Positions 40,434 through 50,232 of a stretch of DNA of 64,000 bases are shown one piece after another; the stretch's first letter is position 1; each line of letters opens with the position of its first letter. The translations under genes and the position numbers were made by a program. The DNA comes from Euglena gracilis (taxonomy: Eukaryota > Euglenida > Euglenophyceae > Euglenales). The stretch spans positions 19,696,691-19,760,690 of the forward strand of contig CP154955.1 in the NCBI GenBank assembly GCA_039621445.1. Reading direction: 5' to 3'. Under the pieces are notes generated by a model. It did no database searches. It was given only the letters and a program-made list of their open reading frames with translations, and was not told where the DNA came from.

Positions 40434-43400
40434 ATGGAGGTAAGACCTGATCAACCTTACCCCCCCTGCCCATCCGCCTTCACGGTCAGTACCCGGAATT
40501 ATTTCGGGTCCCCTACCCCCCACTCCACATTTCCGCTCGGAATGCTGAGCAAAGTAGGAAAGGGTTCATGGGAGAGCTGGCATGCAAACGTATTTCCGCC
40601 AGACCCTTCACTTTGCGTACCACCAATGGAATTACTCGTCCAAGCGGAAATCCGCATCCAAAATTTCTCCACTAAAGTTAAAATTCTCATTGACACTGGT
40701 TGTCGCATTGCACTGCTCTTTCGGTTGGGGTTGATACCGACCCCGCTCTTGGTAAGCGCCAAGAAACCGATCAAAATTACAACCGCGGATAACACCCCCA
40801 TGTGTGGTGGTGATTTGGGATGTGTGCTCGAGATACTCTTGCCCATCATTCCGAAGCATCACTCACAACCCCCACAATTACAACATTTCACCAATATTTG
40901 GGGTTACGAGTCCGGAATTCACGGGTCTGACGTAATTTTGGGATACCCATTTTTACGCCAGTACCGATTGGTTGTGGATTGCCACTCCCACGGTTTGCGC
41001 ACAGCACCCACCACTTCATTGACACCCAAACCACCATCACCGTTGGCATCCGCCATGATGACCACCACTTTTCCAACACCGTTACCCACAATGGCAACAC
41101 CGTTATCCACCACACCAACAACCGTTTTCCACACCCGGGGTACGGAGAAAGCCTCCCCCCTGCCCAATGACACACCAACATGCGTTCCACATGAGGCAGG
41201 GCAAGCGAGTAGCGGTACCCCCGCCGTTTCACTGGGTTACAAGACGAAAGCCCAAAGGCCTGCAGTACGTACGGTGTCGAGTAGTCGCCCAGCTACACCA
41301 CCACTCCGTTTCCCACCAGTTGTGCCGAATCCAGGCACACCTGTACAAGACTCACCGGCTAATGACATCGACACCCACTTACACGCACACCCGTCACACC
41401 ATCACACTACCTTCCAATGTGTGCACTGCAGGAGAATTTCCACCCAATCGGATTTCGATTGTGGATGTTTAGTTGAAAATCCGACACTAATCACTATTCC
41501 GAATACGGAAGCCACACCCAATAATACACTTGGTTGTAGCCCGCAATGCGCGGAAATACACCGAGTACTCCAACAACGCGGATTAGCCTCGTTGTTCGGA
41601 AACACGAAAAGCGTCATTCCTAATTACAATCGCGATCACACTTGGTACGGATTTGATGCGGAATGGGGAAATCCCCAACCTGTCCAAACTCCCTTGGGAT
41701 TACCCCTTGAGGTAGTGGAAGACAACCCGCATGTTTGTGGATCCATTCATTGTGTTTCATCACTCTTACCCGGAAACCGGGTGCATGAATACGTGAAACG
41801 CGTATGGAATGCTTTCAATTTTGGTCAATATCGCATTTTGGAACGATGGTTTTCCAAAATCGCGACATTGGCTGATTCTTTTGATTTGGCATTGGAAATC
41901 GATGCCTTCTCATCCAATGCACATGCCCGTTTGCCACGTCATTGGTCACAACACTCCAACGCATTTGATAAATTTTGGGGTGATACGGTGTTATGGATGC
42001 ACCCTCCCCCAAAACTTATCGAATGTGCGGTTGAGAAAATTCTGCGGGATGAAGCCCGTGGAGTTATTCTCATACCCATCATTCCGGAAGCGGAATGGTT
42101 CACCCAACTATCGTATGTATGTTTTCATTGGTGGGATTTACCCACTAATGTACCGATTTTTGAAGATTTTTGTGGTAAAATATTACCACCCTTGCAAGAA
42201 ATCATTTTTCGCGTATGTTTCTTCGATGCATTCGGAATGTCCGAATTCGCGGTGCCGAGGAAGCTCGGTAGCCCCAGGGATACCCTGGTGGTTTCCGCAG
42301 TCATCGAGAGTGCAGGTCAGCATCCTAAGTCAGCCGAATTCTGTTCGCGGATCACCCGCGAATTTCACGGTGTGCTGGAAAATCCAGTATACGCGTGCGA
42401 CATCGACCCCGCGATACGCGGTCCGTTCGGTGTTTGTAAGATCGAGCTTAAGGATGGAGCCAAGCCAATGCACCGGAAATTTTTTCGTTGTTCGGGAGAA
42501 CGCGAACAAGCTCTCAATGAAATGATTGAGAAGCTTATTCAGCGCAAGTGGATCGTACCCTCGAAAAGCGAGTGGACATCCCAGGCATTTGTTGTTCCTA
42601 AACCCCCAGACCCCTCAGGTCAGAAGAAATGGAGACTGGTGCTGGATTACCGGTACCTGAACTCCCAAACAAGGGATGATCCCTTCCCGCTCCCCCTGAT
42701 CGAGGATTTGATCACCAAACAATCGGAAAACCGGTTGTGGTCAATTTTCGATCTGGAGGACGGTTTTCACCAAATGCACTTGCACCCTGACTCCCAACCA
42801 TACACGGCATTCGTGACATCCAAGGGTGTGTACCAATGGACGGTACTCCCCATGGGTGTTAAGAATGGCCCAGCCATGTTTCAGCGCATGATACAATGGG
42901 TTCTACGCGATTTACCGTTTGCCATTGTGTATATCGATGATGTGCTGGTGGGAACACCACCACCATCCGCAAAATCGAGCGAGGATATCCTCGTCACACA
43001 CTTCCACCATGTTTGCGCGGTATTAGCCGCTTTTCAAAAACATGTGCTTTTCGCGAAAGGCGCGAAAATGCATTTGTTTCGGATTCTCATAAAATTTTGC
43101 GGTCACATCCTCAGCAATGGACAGCGGAAAGCCGCTCCGAGTAAACTCGAAGCCATTAAGAAATGGACCCCTGAGGTAATCAAAACGATTACTCACCTCA
43201 AAGGATTTTTGGGATTAGCCCAATACTACGCGATTTATATGAAGGACTTCGCGAAAATCGCGGTGCCCCTCACCAAACAGCTCAAAAACCGGGCTGTTGA
43301 CAACACCAAAGTCATTTGGGATGACCAAATGCGCGAGGCCCTTGAGAAAATCAAGGTTTTGCTTTTGGAGAATGTTGTCCTCGAAATCGCGGACCCGTAC

Positions 43401-44189
43401 AAACCATACGTGTTGGAAGTCGACAGCAGCGATTACGCTGTTGGCGGAGTTCTTAGCCAGCATAATGCGGCGAATGAGCTCCGACCTGTGGCTTTCTTCA
43501 GCAGAAAGTTACAGGGCGACGATGGAAAAGGTCAAGTCAAATGGAGTATACGCGAGAAGGAAACCTACGCAATCGTGCTTATACTCCAGAAATTCCGAAG
43601 CTGGGTAGCCAGCAGCCTCGTCCAGATCCTCGTCAAGACCGACCATGAGAGTCTCCAACACTGGTACACCGAGGATTTGAACAAGGCCATGTCATCGGTC
43701 GGAAGGCGATGCAGATGGCATGAGTTCTTGAGTCAATTCAACCTTGTTATTAATTTTACCCCTGGTCACACACAAAAAGTAGCGGATCCGCTCAGTCGGG
43801 CCCCTTGGTATTACCCTGGGAACCCGGATGAGGGAGACGCGACTTTTCATGGAAGTCAGGAAGCTGACGACTACGCACGTCGAAACGACGCTGCGGATAA
43901 TCTTTTGGATTCTTTTCCCGTTTCACAACTATTCCTGGTCGCACCAGTGTGCGGAAGGCGCCGACGTGGAAGCACGTCCGGACCCCGGCGTATTACGCGC
44001 ACGGAGTCCCCTTCCCCACTGTTCTTTCGCGAATGGGATTATAGTCGTGACCCGGTGTATGACACCATTGTCACCAGACTTCGTAATGGCGAAGTGCTGG
44101 ACAATTACACTCTTTCACCTTTACGGTTGGTTTTTCGCAATGAAACGGGTTACAAATATTGTACCCCCAAGACCTGGTTGATGATGTGA
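40434..44189 (+). CDS. copy A Pol: protease, Dam-like region, RT, RNase H
   Basis: 1251 codons. Protease at residues ~60-180: LIDTGC (Asp at ~87) and DVILGYPFLRQYRLVVD. Residues ~460-580 form an extra region with EIDAFSSNAHARLPRHWS and WMHPPPKLIECAVEKI, resembling the Dam-methylase-like domain of DIRS elements; the catalytic D/N-PP-Y/F motif reads HPPP. RT at ~680-850 with RLVLDYRYLN, FDLEDGFHQM, LPMGVKNGPAMFQ and the catalytic YIDD at ~833. RNase H at ~985-1110: LEVDSSDYAVGGVLSQ, KETYAIV, KTDHESLQ and a final FTPGHTQKVADPLSRAP. A 1-base deletion near 44163 shifts the frame before integrase. Confidence 0.92.
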   Translation: MEVRPDQPYPPCPSAFTVSTRNYFGSPTPHSTFPLGMLSKVGKGSWESWHANVFPPDPSLCVPPMELLVQAEIRIQNFSTKVKILIDTGCRIALLFRLGLIPTPLLVSAKKPIKITTADNTPMCGGDLGCVLEILLPIIPKHHSQPPQLQHFTNIWGYESGIHGSDVILGYPFLRQYRLVVDCHSHGLRTAPTTSLTPKPPSPLASAMMTTTFPTPLPTMATPLSTTPTTVFHTRGTEKASPLPNDTPTCVPHEAGQASSGTPAVSLGYKTKAQRPAVRTVSSSRPATPPLRFPPVVPNPGTPVQDSPANDIDTHLHAHPSHHHTTFQCVHCRRISTQSDFDCGCLVENPTLITIPNTEATPNNTLGCSPQCAEIHRVLQQRGLASLFGNTKSVIPNYNRDHTWYGFDAEWGNPQPVQTPLGLPLEVVEDNPHVCGSIHCVSSLLPGNRVHEYVKRVWNAFNFGQYRILERWFSKIATLADSFDLALEIDAFSSNAHARLPRHWSQHSNAFDKFWGDTVLWMHPPPKLIECAVEKILRDEARGVILIPIIPEAEWFTQLSYVCFHWWDLPTNVPIFEDFCGKILPPLQEIIFRVCFFDAFGMSEFAVPRKLGSPRDTLVVSAVIESAGQHPKSAEFCSRITREFHGVLENPVYACDIDPAIRGPFGVCKIELKDGAKPMHRKFFRCSGEREQALNEMIEKLIQRKWIVPSKSEWTSQAFVVPKPPDPSGQKKWRLVLDYRYLNSQTRDDPFPLPLIEDLITKQSENRLWSIFDLEDGFHQMHLHPDSQPYTAFVTSKGVYQWTVLPMGVKNGPAMFQRMIQWVLRDLPFAIVYIDDVLVGTPPPSAKSSEDILVTHFHHVCAVLAAFQKHVLFAKGAKMHLFRILIKFCGHILSNGQRKAAPSKLEAIKKWTPEVIKTITHLKGFLGLAQYYAIYMKDFAKIAVPLTKQLKNRAVDNTKVIWDDQMREALEKIKVLLLENVVLEIADPYKPYVLEVDSSDYAVGGVLSQHNAANELRPVAFFSRKLQGDDGKGQVKWSIREKETYAIVLILQKFRSWVASSLVQILVKTDHESLQHWYTEDLNKAMSSVGRRCRWHEFLSQFNLVINFTPGHTQKVADPLSRAPWYYPGNPDEGDATFHGSQEADDYARRNDAADNLLDSFPVSQLFLVAPVCGRRRRGSTSGPRRITRTESPSPLFFREWDYSRDPVYDTIVTRLRNGEVLDNYTLSPLRLVFRNETGYKYCTPKTWLMM

Positions 44190-45487
44190 TTTTGTGTTAT
44201 CACAACCATGGTCACCCTGGGGCCCCCAAACTTCTTTCGTTGGTGGGCCGCAGGTATTGCACAACCCTGAGCGAGAAAGAGCTTTACTCACGCTGTTTGC
44301 GAATAGCGCAACGGTGTCAAATTTGTCAAGCGGTAAAACCCCGCAGAGGTACCCCCCCTGGTACGATGGACTTTTTCCCCGTACCCCCTGACATTTTTAC
44401 ATCCCTCTGCATGGATTTTCTGGAATTAGAACCGTGCAAAGGAACGGACGACAAAATTTACGATTACGTTTTTGTTGTCGTCTGCAGGCTGAGTGGGTAC
44501 ATTGTAGCCATTCCATGCCAGAAGTCAGGGTTGACTGCCCAAAGTTTGGCAACTATATTTTTGGAGAAATGCATTTGCTTAATGGGTTTACCGAATGAAA
44601 TCGTGAGTGATCAAGACCATTTGATTTCTTCAAGGTTTTTCACCACTTTGTGCGGTTTACTCGGAATCGAGCAACATTTTTCCATTATATACCGACCCAA
44701 AGGCAATGGTAGAGCCGAGGCAGCCGTGAAATCCGTCGTGAATATGCTTCGCCTTTCACTGGCTGACTCGCGCAGCAACTGGATATCAGTTCTACCATGG
44801 TCTTTGTTTTATATCAATACCCTACCAGGGTTGGTTTTGCCGCACTCCCCTTACAAATTAGTTTTCGGACGGGACCCTCCGGCCATAGGGGATGTCCCTT
44901 CGGAGAGACCCGCCCGAACGAGTGTCAGTTGCGAGACCTGGTTTGCGGAAGTAGAAAATCTACGTTCTGCAGTCCAGAAGCGCGTGACTGATATTCATGC
45001 AGCAAAACGGAAATCGTTTTTGCAGAATTTCAAGTCACCTGTGTATAGTCCCGGTGACCGCGTGTGGGTACGGAATAGCCGTACTCGCATGCAGTCTTCC
45101 AAGCTGGACCCCCTCTGGCTCGGCCCCTGTGAAATCCTAGAAAGACTAGGTACCAGCGGGCGTTACAAGGTTGCATTACCGAATGGTGTTGAGGACGTTC
45201 ATATGGACGACTTCAAACCATACCTGTCGCCACCGGATGGGAAACCCATCCCGTGTTTGCACTTCAAACCCCGTTCCAGATTACCTGAGACGGACGACTT
45301 TGTAGTCGATAAAATTATCGATCACAAAATCGACAAAGGTATGCACCTTTGGAAGGTCCGCTGGAAAGGGTATGGGCCCGAGGAGGACACTTGGGAGCCA
45401 GCAACCAGTTTTGTTGGGTATGTCCAGCAAGATTGGAAGCTGTGGAACAAGAAGCATAACATTGATGTTTCCATGACAAGTTTTTGA
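44159..45487 (+). CDS. copy A integrase with C-terminal chromodomain
   Basis: 442 codons. HHCC zinc-binding start (CYHNHGHPG ... CQICQ). Catalytic core with the D,D,E pattern: MDFLELEP, SDQDHLISSRFF and GRAEAAVKSVV. A C-terminal module (VYSPGDRVWVRNSRTRMQS, PLWLGPCEIL) is followed from residue ~378 by a chromodomain: FVVDKIIDHKIDKGMHLWKV and RWKGYGPEEDTWEPATSF, with the aromatic cage residues present. This identifies a chromovirus-type Ty3/gypsy element, whose chromodomain is thought to target integration to particular chromatin. The first codons overlap Pol in another frame. Confidence 0.93.
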   Translation: MYPQDLVDDVILCYHNHGHPGAPKLLSLVGRRYCTTLSEKELYSRCLRIAQRCQICQAVKPRRGTPPGTMDFFPVPPDIFTSLCMDFLELEPCKGTDDKIYDYVFVVVCRLSGYIVAIPCQKSGLTAQSLATIFLEKCICLMGLPNEIVSDQDHLISSRFFTTLCGLLGIEQHFSIIYRPKGNGRAEAAVKSVVNMLRLSLADSRSNWISVLPWSLFYINTLPGLVLPHSPYKLVFGRDPPAIGDVPSERPARTSVSCETWFAEVENLRSAVQKRVTDIHAAKRKSFLQNFKSPVYSPGDRVWVRNSRTRMQSSKLDPLWLGPCEILERLGTSGRYKVALPNGVEDVHMDDFKPYLSPPDGKPIPCLHFKPRSRLPETDDFVVDKIIDHKIDKGMHLWKVRWKGYGPEEDTWEPATSFVGYVQQDWKLWNKKHNIDVSMTSF

Positions 45488-45649
45488 GAACGCATGGGAA
45501 ACCCATGTTGTTTTCTCTTCTTTTTATCATTGATTCTTATCATTCTTTCTTTCCGCAGACTTTTTAGCAAATAATACTCAAGCGGTTACCCTTACACACC
45601 TTACAACCAACAACCCAAACATCCCACCGTACCGACCCCGGGCTGTATC
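45488..45649. promoter_or_regulatory. spacer before accessory ORF with splice-acceptor-like site
   Basis: The 162-base spacer between the integrase stop and the accessory ATG contains TTCTTTCTTTCCGCAG at 45544-45559, a good 3' splice site, and it is preserved in copy B. It could allow the accessory ORF to be made from a spliced transcript, as env-like ORFs are in other retroelements. This is inference. Confidence 0.4.
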
Positions 45650-48292
45650 ATGCTGCCCGGTGGAAGGGAGCCAGGCGGAGGACCGCCTTACCACCCCACC
45701 ACTCACCCTCAACCTGACCAGTATGCGTACCGATACGGTACACAGCCACCTGCACGGACTGCGGCTCAGGGAAACCCTGAAGCCAGCAGCAGTAGCAGGA
45801 TGACCCAGATGCCCGCGGAAGCGCGGCCATCTCAGCCATCAGGCTCTCGTCGCCTCCCACCGTATGCGGGTGTGATGATCCACCGCACGGCGGAGACGAT
45901 GAACCGGGTTATGCGTATGAGCGCAAACCCGGCACCAGACCAACTCACCCAGGCATTGTGGGATGACCACTGCCGTAAAATTTTGACCATCGCGAATACC
46001 CCTCCGGCCATGTGGTGTATGTGCGCCCAGGCGACGATGACCGGTCTGGTGTATTACACCGACCCGGACGCGTCGGGATTCGCGGCGGACATTACCATGC
46101 GTGACCTGGGCGTGGAAGTCCCGCCACAGGTCGCACGGCAGGTACCACCAGTTGGCACTTACACCGCACATTTTCGTGCTCACTCCCCCGGATTACCCGA
46201 GGAAGAGACAGTGGAAGCACCTGTCCGGAGTGAACACCCACGTGTGAAAGAAAGTATTTTTCGATCCCCTGAGCGCATGCCCCGGCGGGATTATCCTGCG
46301 CAGGAGCCTGTGTCTCAGTACACCGTCTCTGGGGATTACCCCCAGGAGGCGCCAATGCCACGGGATCAGTACGTGTATCCACCTCAACCCCACCCAACCA
46401 TACCTGACCCTATCCCACGACGTCCTGCGGAGGGAAACCCTCCCCCGACGTCTGACTCTGCCCGAAGCGCTCGTCCGCGGGAAGCCGCGGCAGCGCCTCG
46501 TGCGGCACCAGTTCCCCCGGCACGGGATGAACCCGTTAACCCGTGGACTGGCCGGCCGTTCGAGACCGAGGAGGAGCGTCAACAGTATGAATATGCTGTG
46601 ACGATCCAACGACAAAAAGCACGTCGTCCTCCGGTTTCTGCTGGCCGGGGATACCCTGCCCGGGCGGAACGGGAAGAGCGCCAGCAGTATGATGCTGCTG
46701 TGTGGGCTCTCACAGGAGACACAGCTCCATCACGATCAAGTCAACCAGCGCGACAGCAGGACGTTGACGTGGCGGAAGCGCCACCAGCACGACCCACAAG
46801 CTCTGCCGCCGGCGAGCGTGACCGCGGCCCGGAAAATCTGACGCCGCAGCCACAGCGCCGCTCGCCGAGGTCGGAAAATCCGCCCGCGGCGATGCACGTC
46901 GACGCTGAGGAGGAAGCTCCGCCAGCGCCAGACGTGACGGCAGAACGGGCACGTCGGGAAACCCGACCATCCCCAGTCGCACCGGTTTACTCGAATCGTG
47001 GTGACGCTGAGCAGGAATTTGCTCGAACGCCAAGCACGGAATCCGTGACTTACCCTGTGTTTACGCCAGAAGACCCAGAATACTGGGATTACTGGGCGAC
47101 ATTCGAATGGCTGTCTAACACAAAGGGTAAGGGTAAAGGTAAGGGCAAGGGTAAGGGGAAAGGAAAAGGCCAGGAGAAAGGTGGGAAAGCCCCACCTGGC
47201 AAAGGCGGAAAAGCCGCTTGGCCAACTCCAGGCAAAGGCGGAAAATCTGCCGGACCCCCAGCAGGCAAGGGCGGAAAAGCCGCCGAACCTTCGAAAACGA
47301 AGGACTATGACGTTGCCTCAGTGTTCAAGTACCTGGAGGAGATCTGGCCGAAAATCGACGAGGATCTCCAAAAGTTCACAAGGGCAGGCAACGTGATCCA
47401 CCGACCACCGGATGCGGTGCTCGAAGTGGTGCAGAATCGTATGAACGATCACTGCAAACGTTTTTTCTACAGTGCCGAACTTCATGCGTTTGAGGGATAC
47501 CCTCATTCGAATGAAGTTGTCCTGGACCGGATGCCCGGTTTCTGGGAGCTCTGGTTCTGGTTGGGATACCCCTGCCAGAATTTCGGCATTTTCACCGACC
47601 GAAACGGTCTGACGTACATCGACTGTATGAATACTTGTGAAGACGGCGAAACGTTCGTCGCACAGCTGAAGGAAATCTTCACGCACATGTATTCCGTTGG
47701 AGCACTGGGAATCCAGTGGAAGTATTACCCCCTGCCGGAGAAACTCCAGGCGCAGGCTGCGGTAATGTTCACGAGCAACCTCCAAGTATTCTTGGACAGC
47801 ATGTATGGCAGGCTGTTCAAGGTACTGGACGTGGACCTCGCCTACCCCCAGCGATACAAACTGGAATGCCAGTTTTGCAAAGAAGTTCACATTGCTGACT
47901 TCTGGGGTTTCGGAGAACGCGGAAAACCGCCTCCGACTGCCGAGAATGCCGGCAGCCCGCTGACCAGGAGATTTCTCCTGCATCAGTGTCGGAATCCCAA
48001 TCTCGGAACGCAAGACCGAAAGGTGCTGAAACAGCACCGGCAGAAAATATTTCTGCTGCAGCAGTACTGGCACAGGGCGTGGATTACCTACGTCCTGGAG
48101 GTCTACATATATTTCCTGGAATACATGACCACCGATGTGGATGTCCACAGAAGGTGGTTACCTCGGGGATACACCGAGGTGGCGCCCAGACCCAATGACC
48201 CTGACCAGCGCAGGATGAACCTGCGACCGGACTGGAAGAGGCCGAAATCGGCCTCCAGGATCACCTGGATACCCAATTCGGGAATATGCTGA
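45650..48292 (+). CDS. copy A accessory 3' ORF of unknown function
   Basis: 880 codons, not recognised. The N-terminal ~460 residues are Pro/Arg/Glu-rich and probably disordered (MLPGGREPGGGPPYHPTTHP). A Lys-Gly repeat lies at ~495-550 (KGKGKGKGKGKG, then KAPPGKGGKA units). The last ~330 residues look globular: CKRFFYSAELHAFEG, FWELWFWLGYPCQNFG, YKLECQFCKEVHIADFWGFG and FLLHQCRNPN, with possible zinc ligands. A 1-base deletion at ~48232 truncates it; copy B keeps that frame into MWEDFRMFFAAHEGK. It is not an obvious env, as no membrane segment is seen. Its position and spacing after integrase are the same in copy B. Confidence 0.8.
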   Translation: MLPGGREPGGGPPYHPTTHPQPDQYAYRYGTQPPARTAAQGNPEASSSSRMTQMPAEARPSQPSGSRRLPPYAGVMIHRTAETMNRVMRMSANPAPDQLTQALWDDHCRKILTIANTPPAMWCMCAQATMTGLVYYTDPDASGFAADITMRDLGVEVPPQVARQVPPVGTYTAHFRAHSPGLPEEETVEAPVRSEHPRVKESIFRSPERMPRRDYPAQEPVSQYTVSGDYPQEAPMPRDQYVYPPQPHPTIPDPIPRRPAEGNPPPTSDSARSARPREAAAAPRAAPVPPARDEPVNPWTGRPFETEEERQQYEYAVTIQRQKARRPPVSAGRGYPARAEREERQQYDAAVWALTGDTAPSRSSQPARQQDVDVAEAPPARPTSSAAGERDRGPENLTPQPQRRSPRSENPPAAMHVDAEEEAPPAPDVTAERARRETRPSPVAPVYSNRGDAEQEFARTPSTESVTYPVFTPEDPEYWDYWATFEWLSNTKGKGKGKGKGKGKGKGQEKGGKAPPGKGGKAAWPTPGKGGKSAGPPAGKGGKAAEPSKTKDYDVASVFKYLEEIWPKIDEDLQKFTRAGNVIHRPPDAVLEVVQNRMNDHCKRFFYSAELHAFEGYPHSNEVVLDRMPGFWELWFWLGYPCQNFGIFTDRNGLTYIDCMNTCEDGETFVAQLKEIFTHMYSVGALGIQWKYYPLPEKLQAQAAVMFTSNLQVFLDSMYGRLFKVLDVDLAYPQRYKLECQFCKEVHIADFWGFGERGKPPPTAENAGSPLTRRFLLHQCRNPNLGTQDRKVLKQHRQKIFLLQQYWHRAWITYVLEVYIYFLEYMTTDVDVHRRWLPRGYTEVAPRPNDPDQRRMNLRPDWKRPKSASRITWIPNSGIC

Positions 48293-48775
48293 TGTGGGAA
48301 GATTTCCAGATGTTTTTCGCCGCACACGAGGGAAAAGCACCTCGTTATGCGTTGCCACTGCCAGCTTTCCTGGAAGAACAGAAACACCTTACGTCGTGAC
48401 ATTTCTCGAAAGACTGCTTGATCGACATATCATCACAACCATAAAACACAGGAGACATATACCCCAAACACAGTGCTTACAGCGGAACCTTCGCGCAGAC
48501 AGTGTGCCAAGAAAACAGACCCGCCGAATCCTCCGGAAGGAGGAGGAGGACCCCATCCACAGGATGAACCTCCCCAACGCCTCCCACGGAACACGTGGAG
48601 GAGTGATGCAGGCGACTGGAGTGGTGCCCATGGCAACCGCCCAACACACAGGAAAGACAGGTGAACTGATCACTGTCACAGCTCTGGACAACCTCAGGTG
48701 GGGGAGCGGGAACCCGCCGAAACCCCCACAGTACCCTGAGGTCAAGTTTTCCGGGGAAACCCACCAAGACAGAAG
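48293..48775 (+). other. copy A sequence beyond accessory ORF
   Basis: The first ~100 bases still match copy B (FFAAHEGKAPRYALPLPAF in a shifted frame, ending TGA at ~48399). The remainder is open in two frames, Pro/Arg/Gly-rich, and not recognised. No LTR or polypurine tract-LTR junction could be assigned. Confidence 0.4.
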
Positions 48776-49335
48776 AGGGGAGATTTGAGGAGAGAGGGGG
48801 GCGGAAAGGGGCGGAAAAGTGGTCACTGTGGAGGGGGGGCGGGGAAGGGGGAAGACACAGGAAGGTGGAGGATAAAAAGGGAAGTGGAAAGAGCGGTGAA
48901 GGGAAGGAGAAGCGGGGTGGGAGGGGAAAGGGGGGGGGGGGAAGGGGGGGGGGGAAGGGGTGGGTGGGGGAAGGTGAAAGGGAGAAGGGGGGAGGAAAAA
49001 AAAGGGGAGGGGGAAAAACAGGAAGGCGGGGGAAAAACACAAAGGGGGAAACGGAAAGCGGAAAGGGGAAGGAAGGAGAAAGGGAAGGGAAAGGGGAGGG
49101 GGGGGAAAAGCGTGGGTCAGGTGGGAAAGAAAGAGAGGAAAATGGGTGGAGCGGAAGGGAAGGAAAAAAGGGAAAAAAAAAAAGGGAAAAAAGGCGGGGT
49201 GGTGGAAAAAAGGGGGGGGGTGGGGGGAGGGTGGGGGAAAAAAGGGGGGGAAAAGGGGTAGAAAAAAAGGGGAAGGGGTAGGGAAAAAAGGAAAGAAAAT
49301 AGAAGAAAGTCAAAGGGGGGATAAAAAAAATCAGG
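48776..49335. repeat. ~550-bp purine (G/A) tract
   Basis: Almost exclusively G and A on the + strand (GGGGAAGG, GGAAAAAGG words) with very few pyrimidines. The long open frames on both strands here are composition artefacts. It lies between the tail-to-tail elements A and B. Confidence 0.9.
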
Positions 49336-49790
49336 GAACAGTATGATTTGGTGTTGGGGGAAAAAGGGGGGCGTGGGATATGGGGTGGGTGTTGAAGGGA
49401 GGGGGTGTTGTTGTATTTTTGTTTTGTTTGTAGGAAATTTTTTTTTTTTTTTGTGGAAAATCGAGGGTTACCCCCTCGTCCACGTATGCCTGTGGCGCCC
49501 AAAGGATCTGGGGAGCCCACAAGCGTCATCCCTCTCAACACGCAATTTCACCAGTTGACACGGACGCAGACGAAACTGTTCTTTCCAAATGGTGGGCGCG
49601 GTGGGCCATCGCACATCAGAAGTCGCCTGCAAATACTCGAGAACAAAAAGAAAGTTAACTTTTCAAGTATTCAAGCTCGACGACTACAGTGCCCGTGGGA
49701 GGCGATTGGGGATGGTACTGTGGACTGTGAGGTGCCACCATTTTTTTTAGGGTCTGAAAAGTTATTTGGCATTTGGGTCTGAAAATTTTC
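49336..49790. other. no recognisable gene
   Basis: Spacer between the purine tract and the TATATG microsatellite. It includes a poly-T run (49438-49452). Nothing else supported. Confidence 0.4.
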
Positions 49791-49796
49791 TTGGCA

Positions 49797-50022
<226 letters not shown>

Positions 50023-50232
50023 ATGTTCTTTCAGGAAAGCAGGCAGCGGCAACGCATAACGAGGTACTTTTCCCTCGTGTGCCGCGAAAAACATCCTGAA
50101 ATCTTCCCACATCAGGATCTTCCCGAATTGGGTATCCAGGTGCTCCTGGAGGCCGATTTCGGCCTCTTCCCAGTCCGGTCGCAGGTTAATCCTGCGCTGG
50201 TCAGGGTCATTGGGTCTGGGCGCCACCTCGGT

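Noticed and set aside
48785-49541. Open frames of 138-354 codons in the purine tract
   Set aside because: Gly/Lys/Glu or Pro/Phe/Ser monotony from G/A composition; no domain, and both strands open equally.
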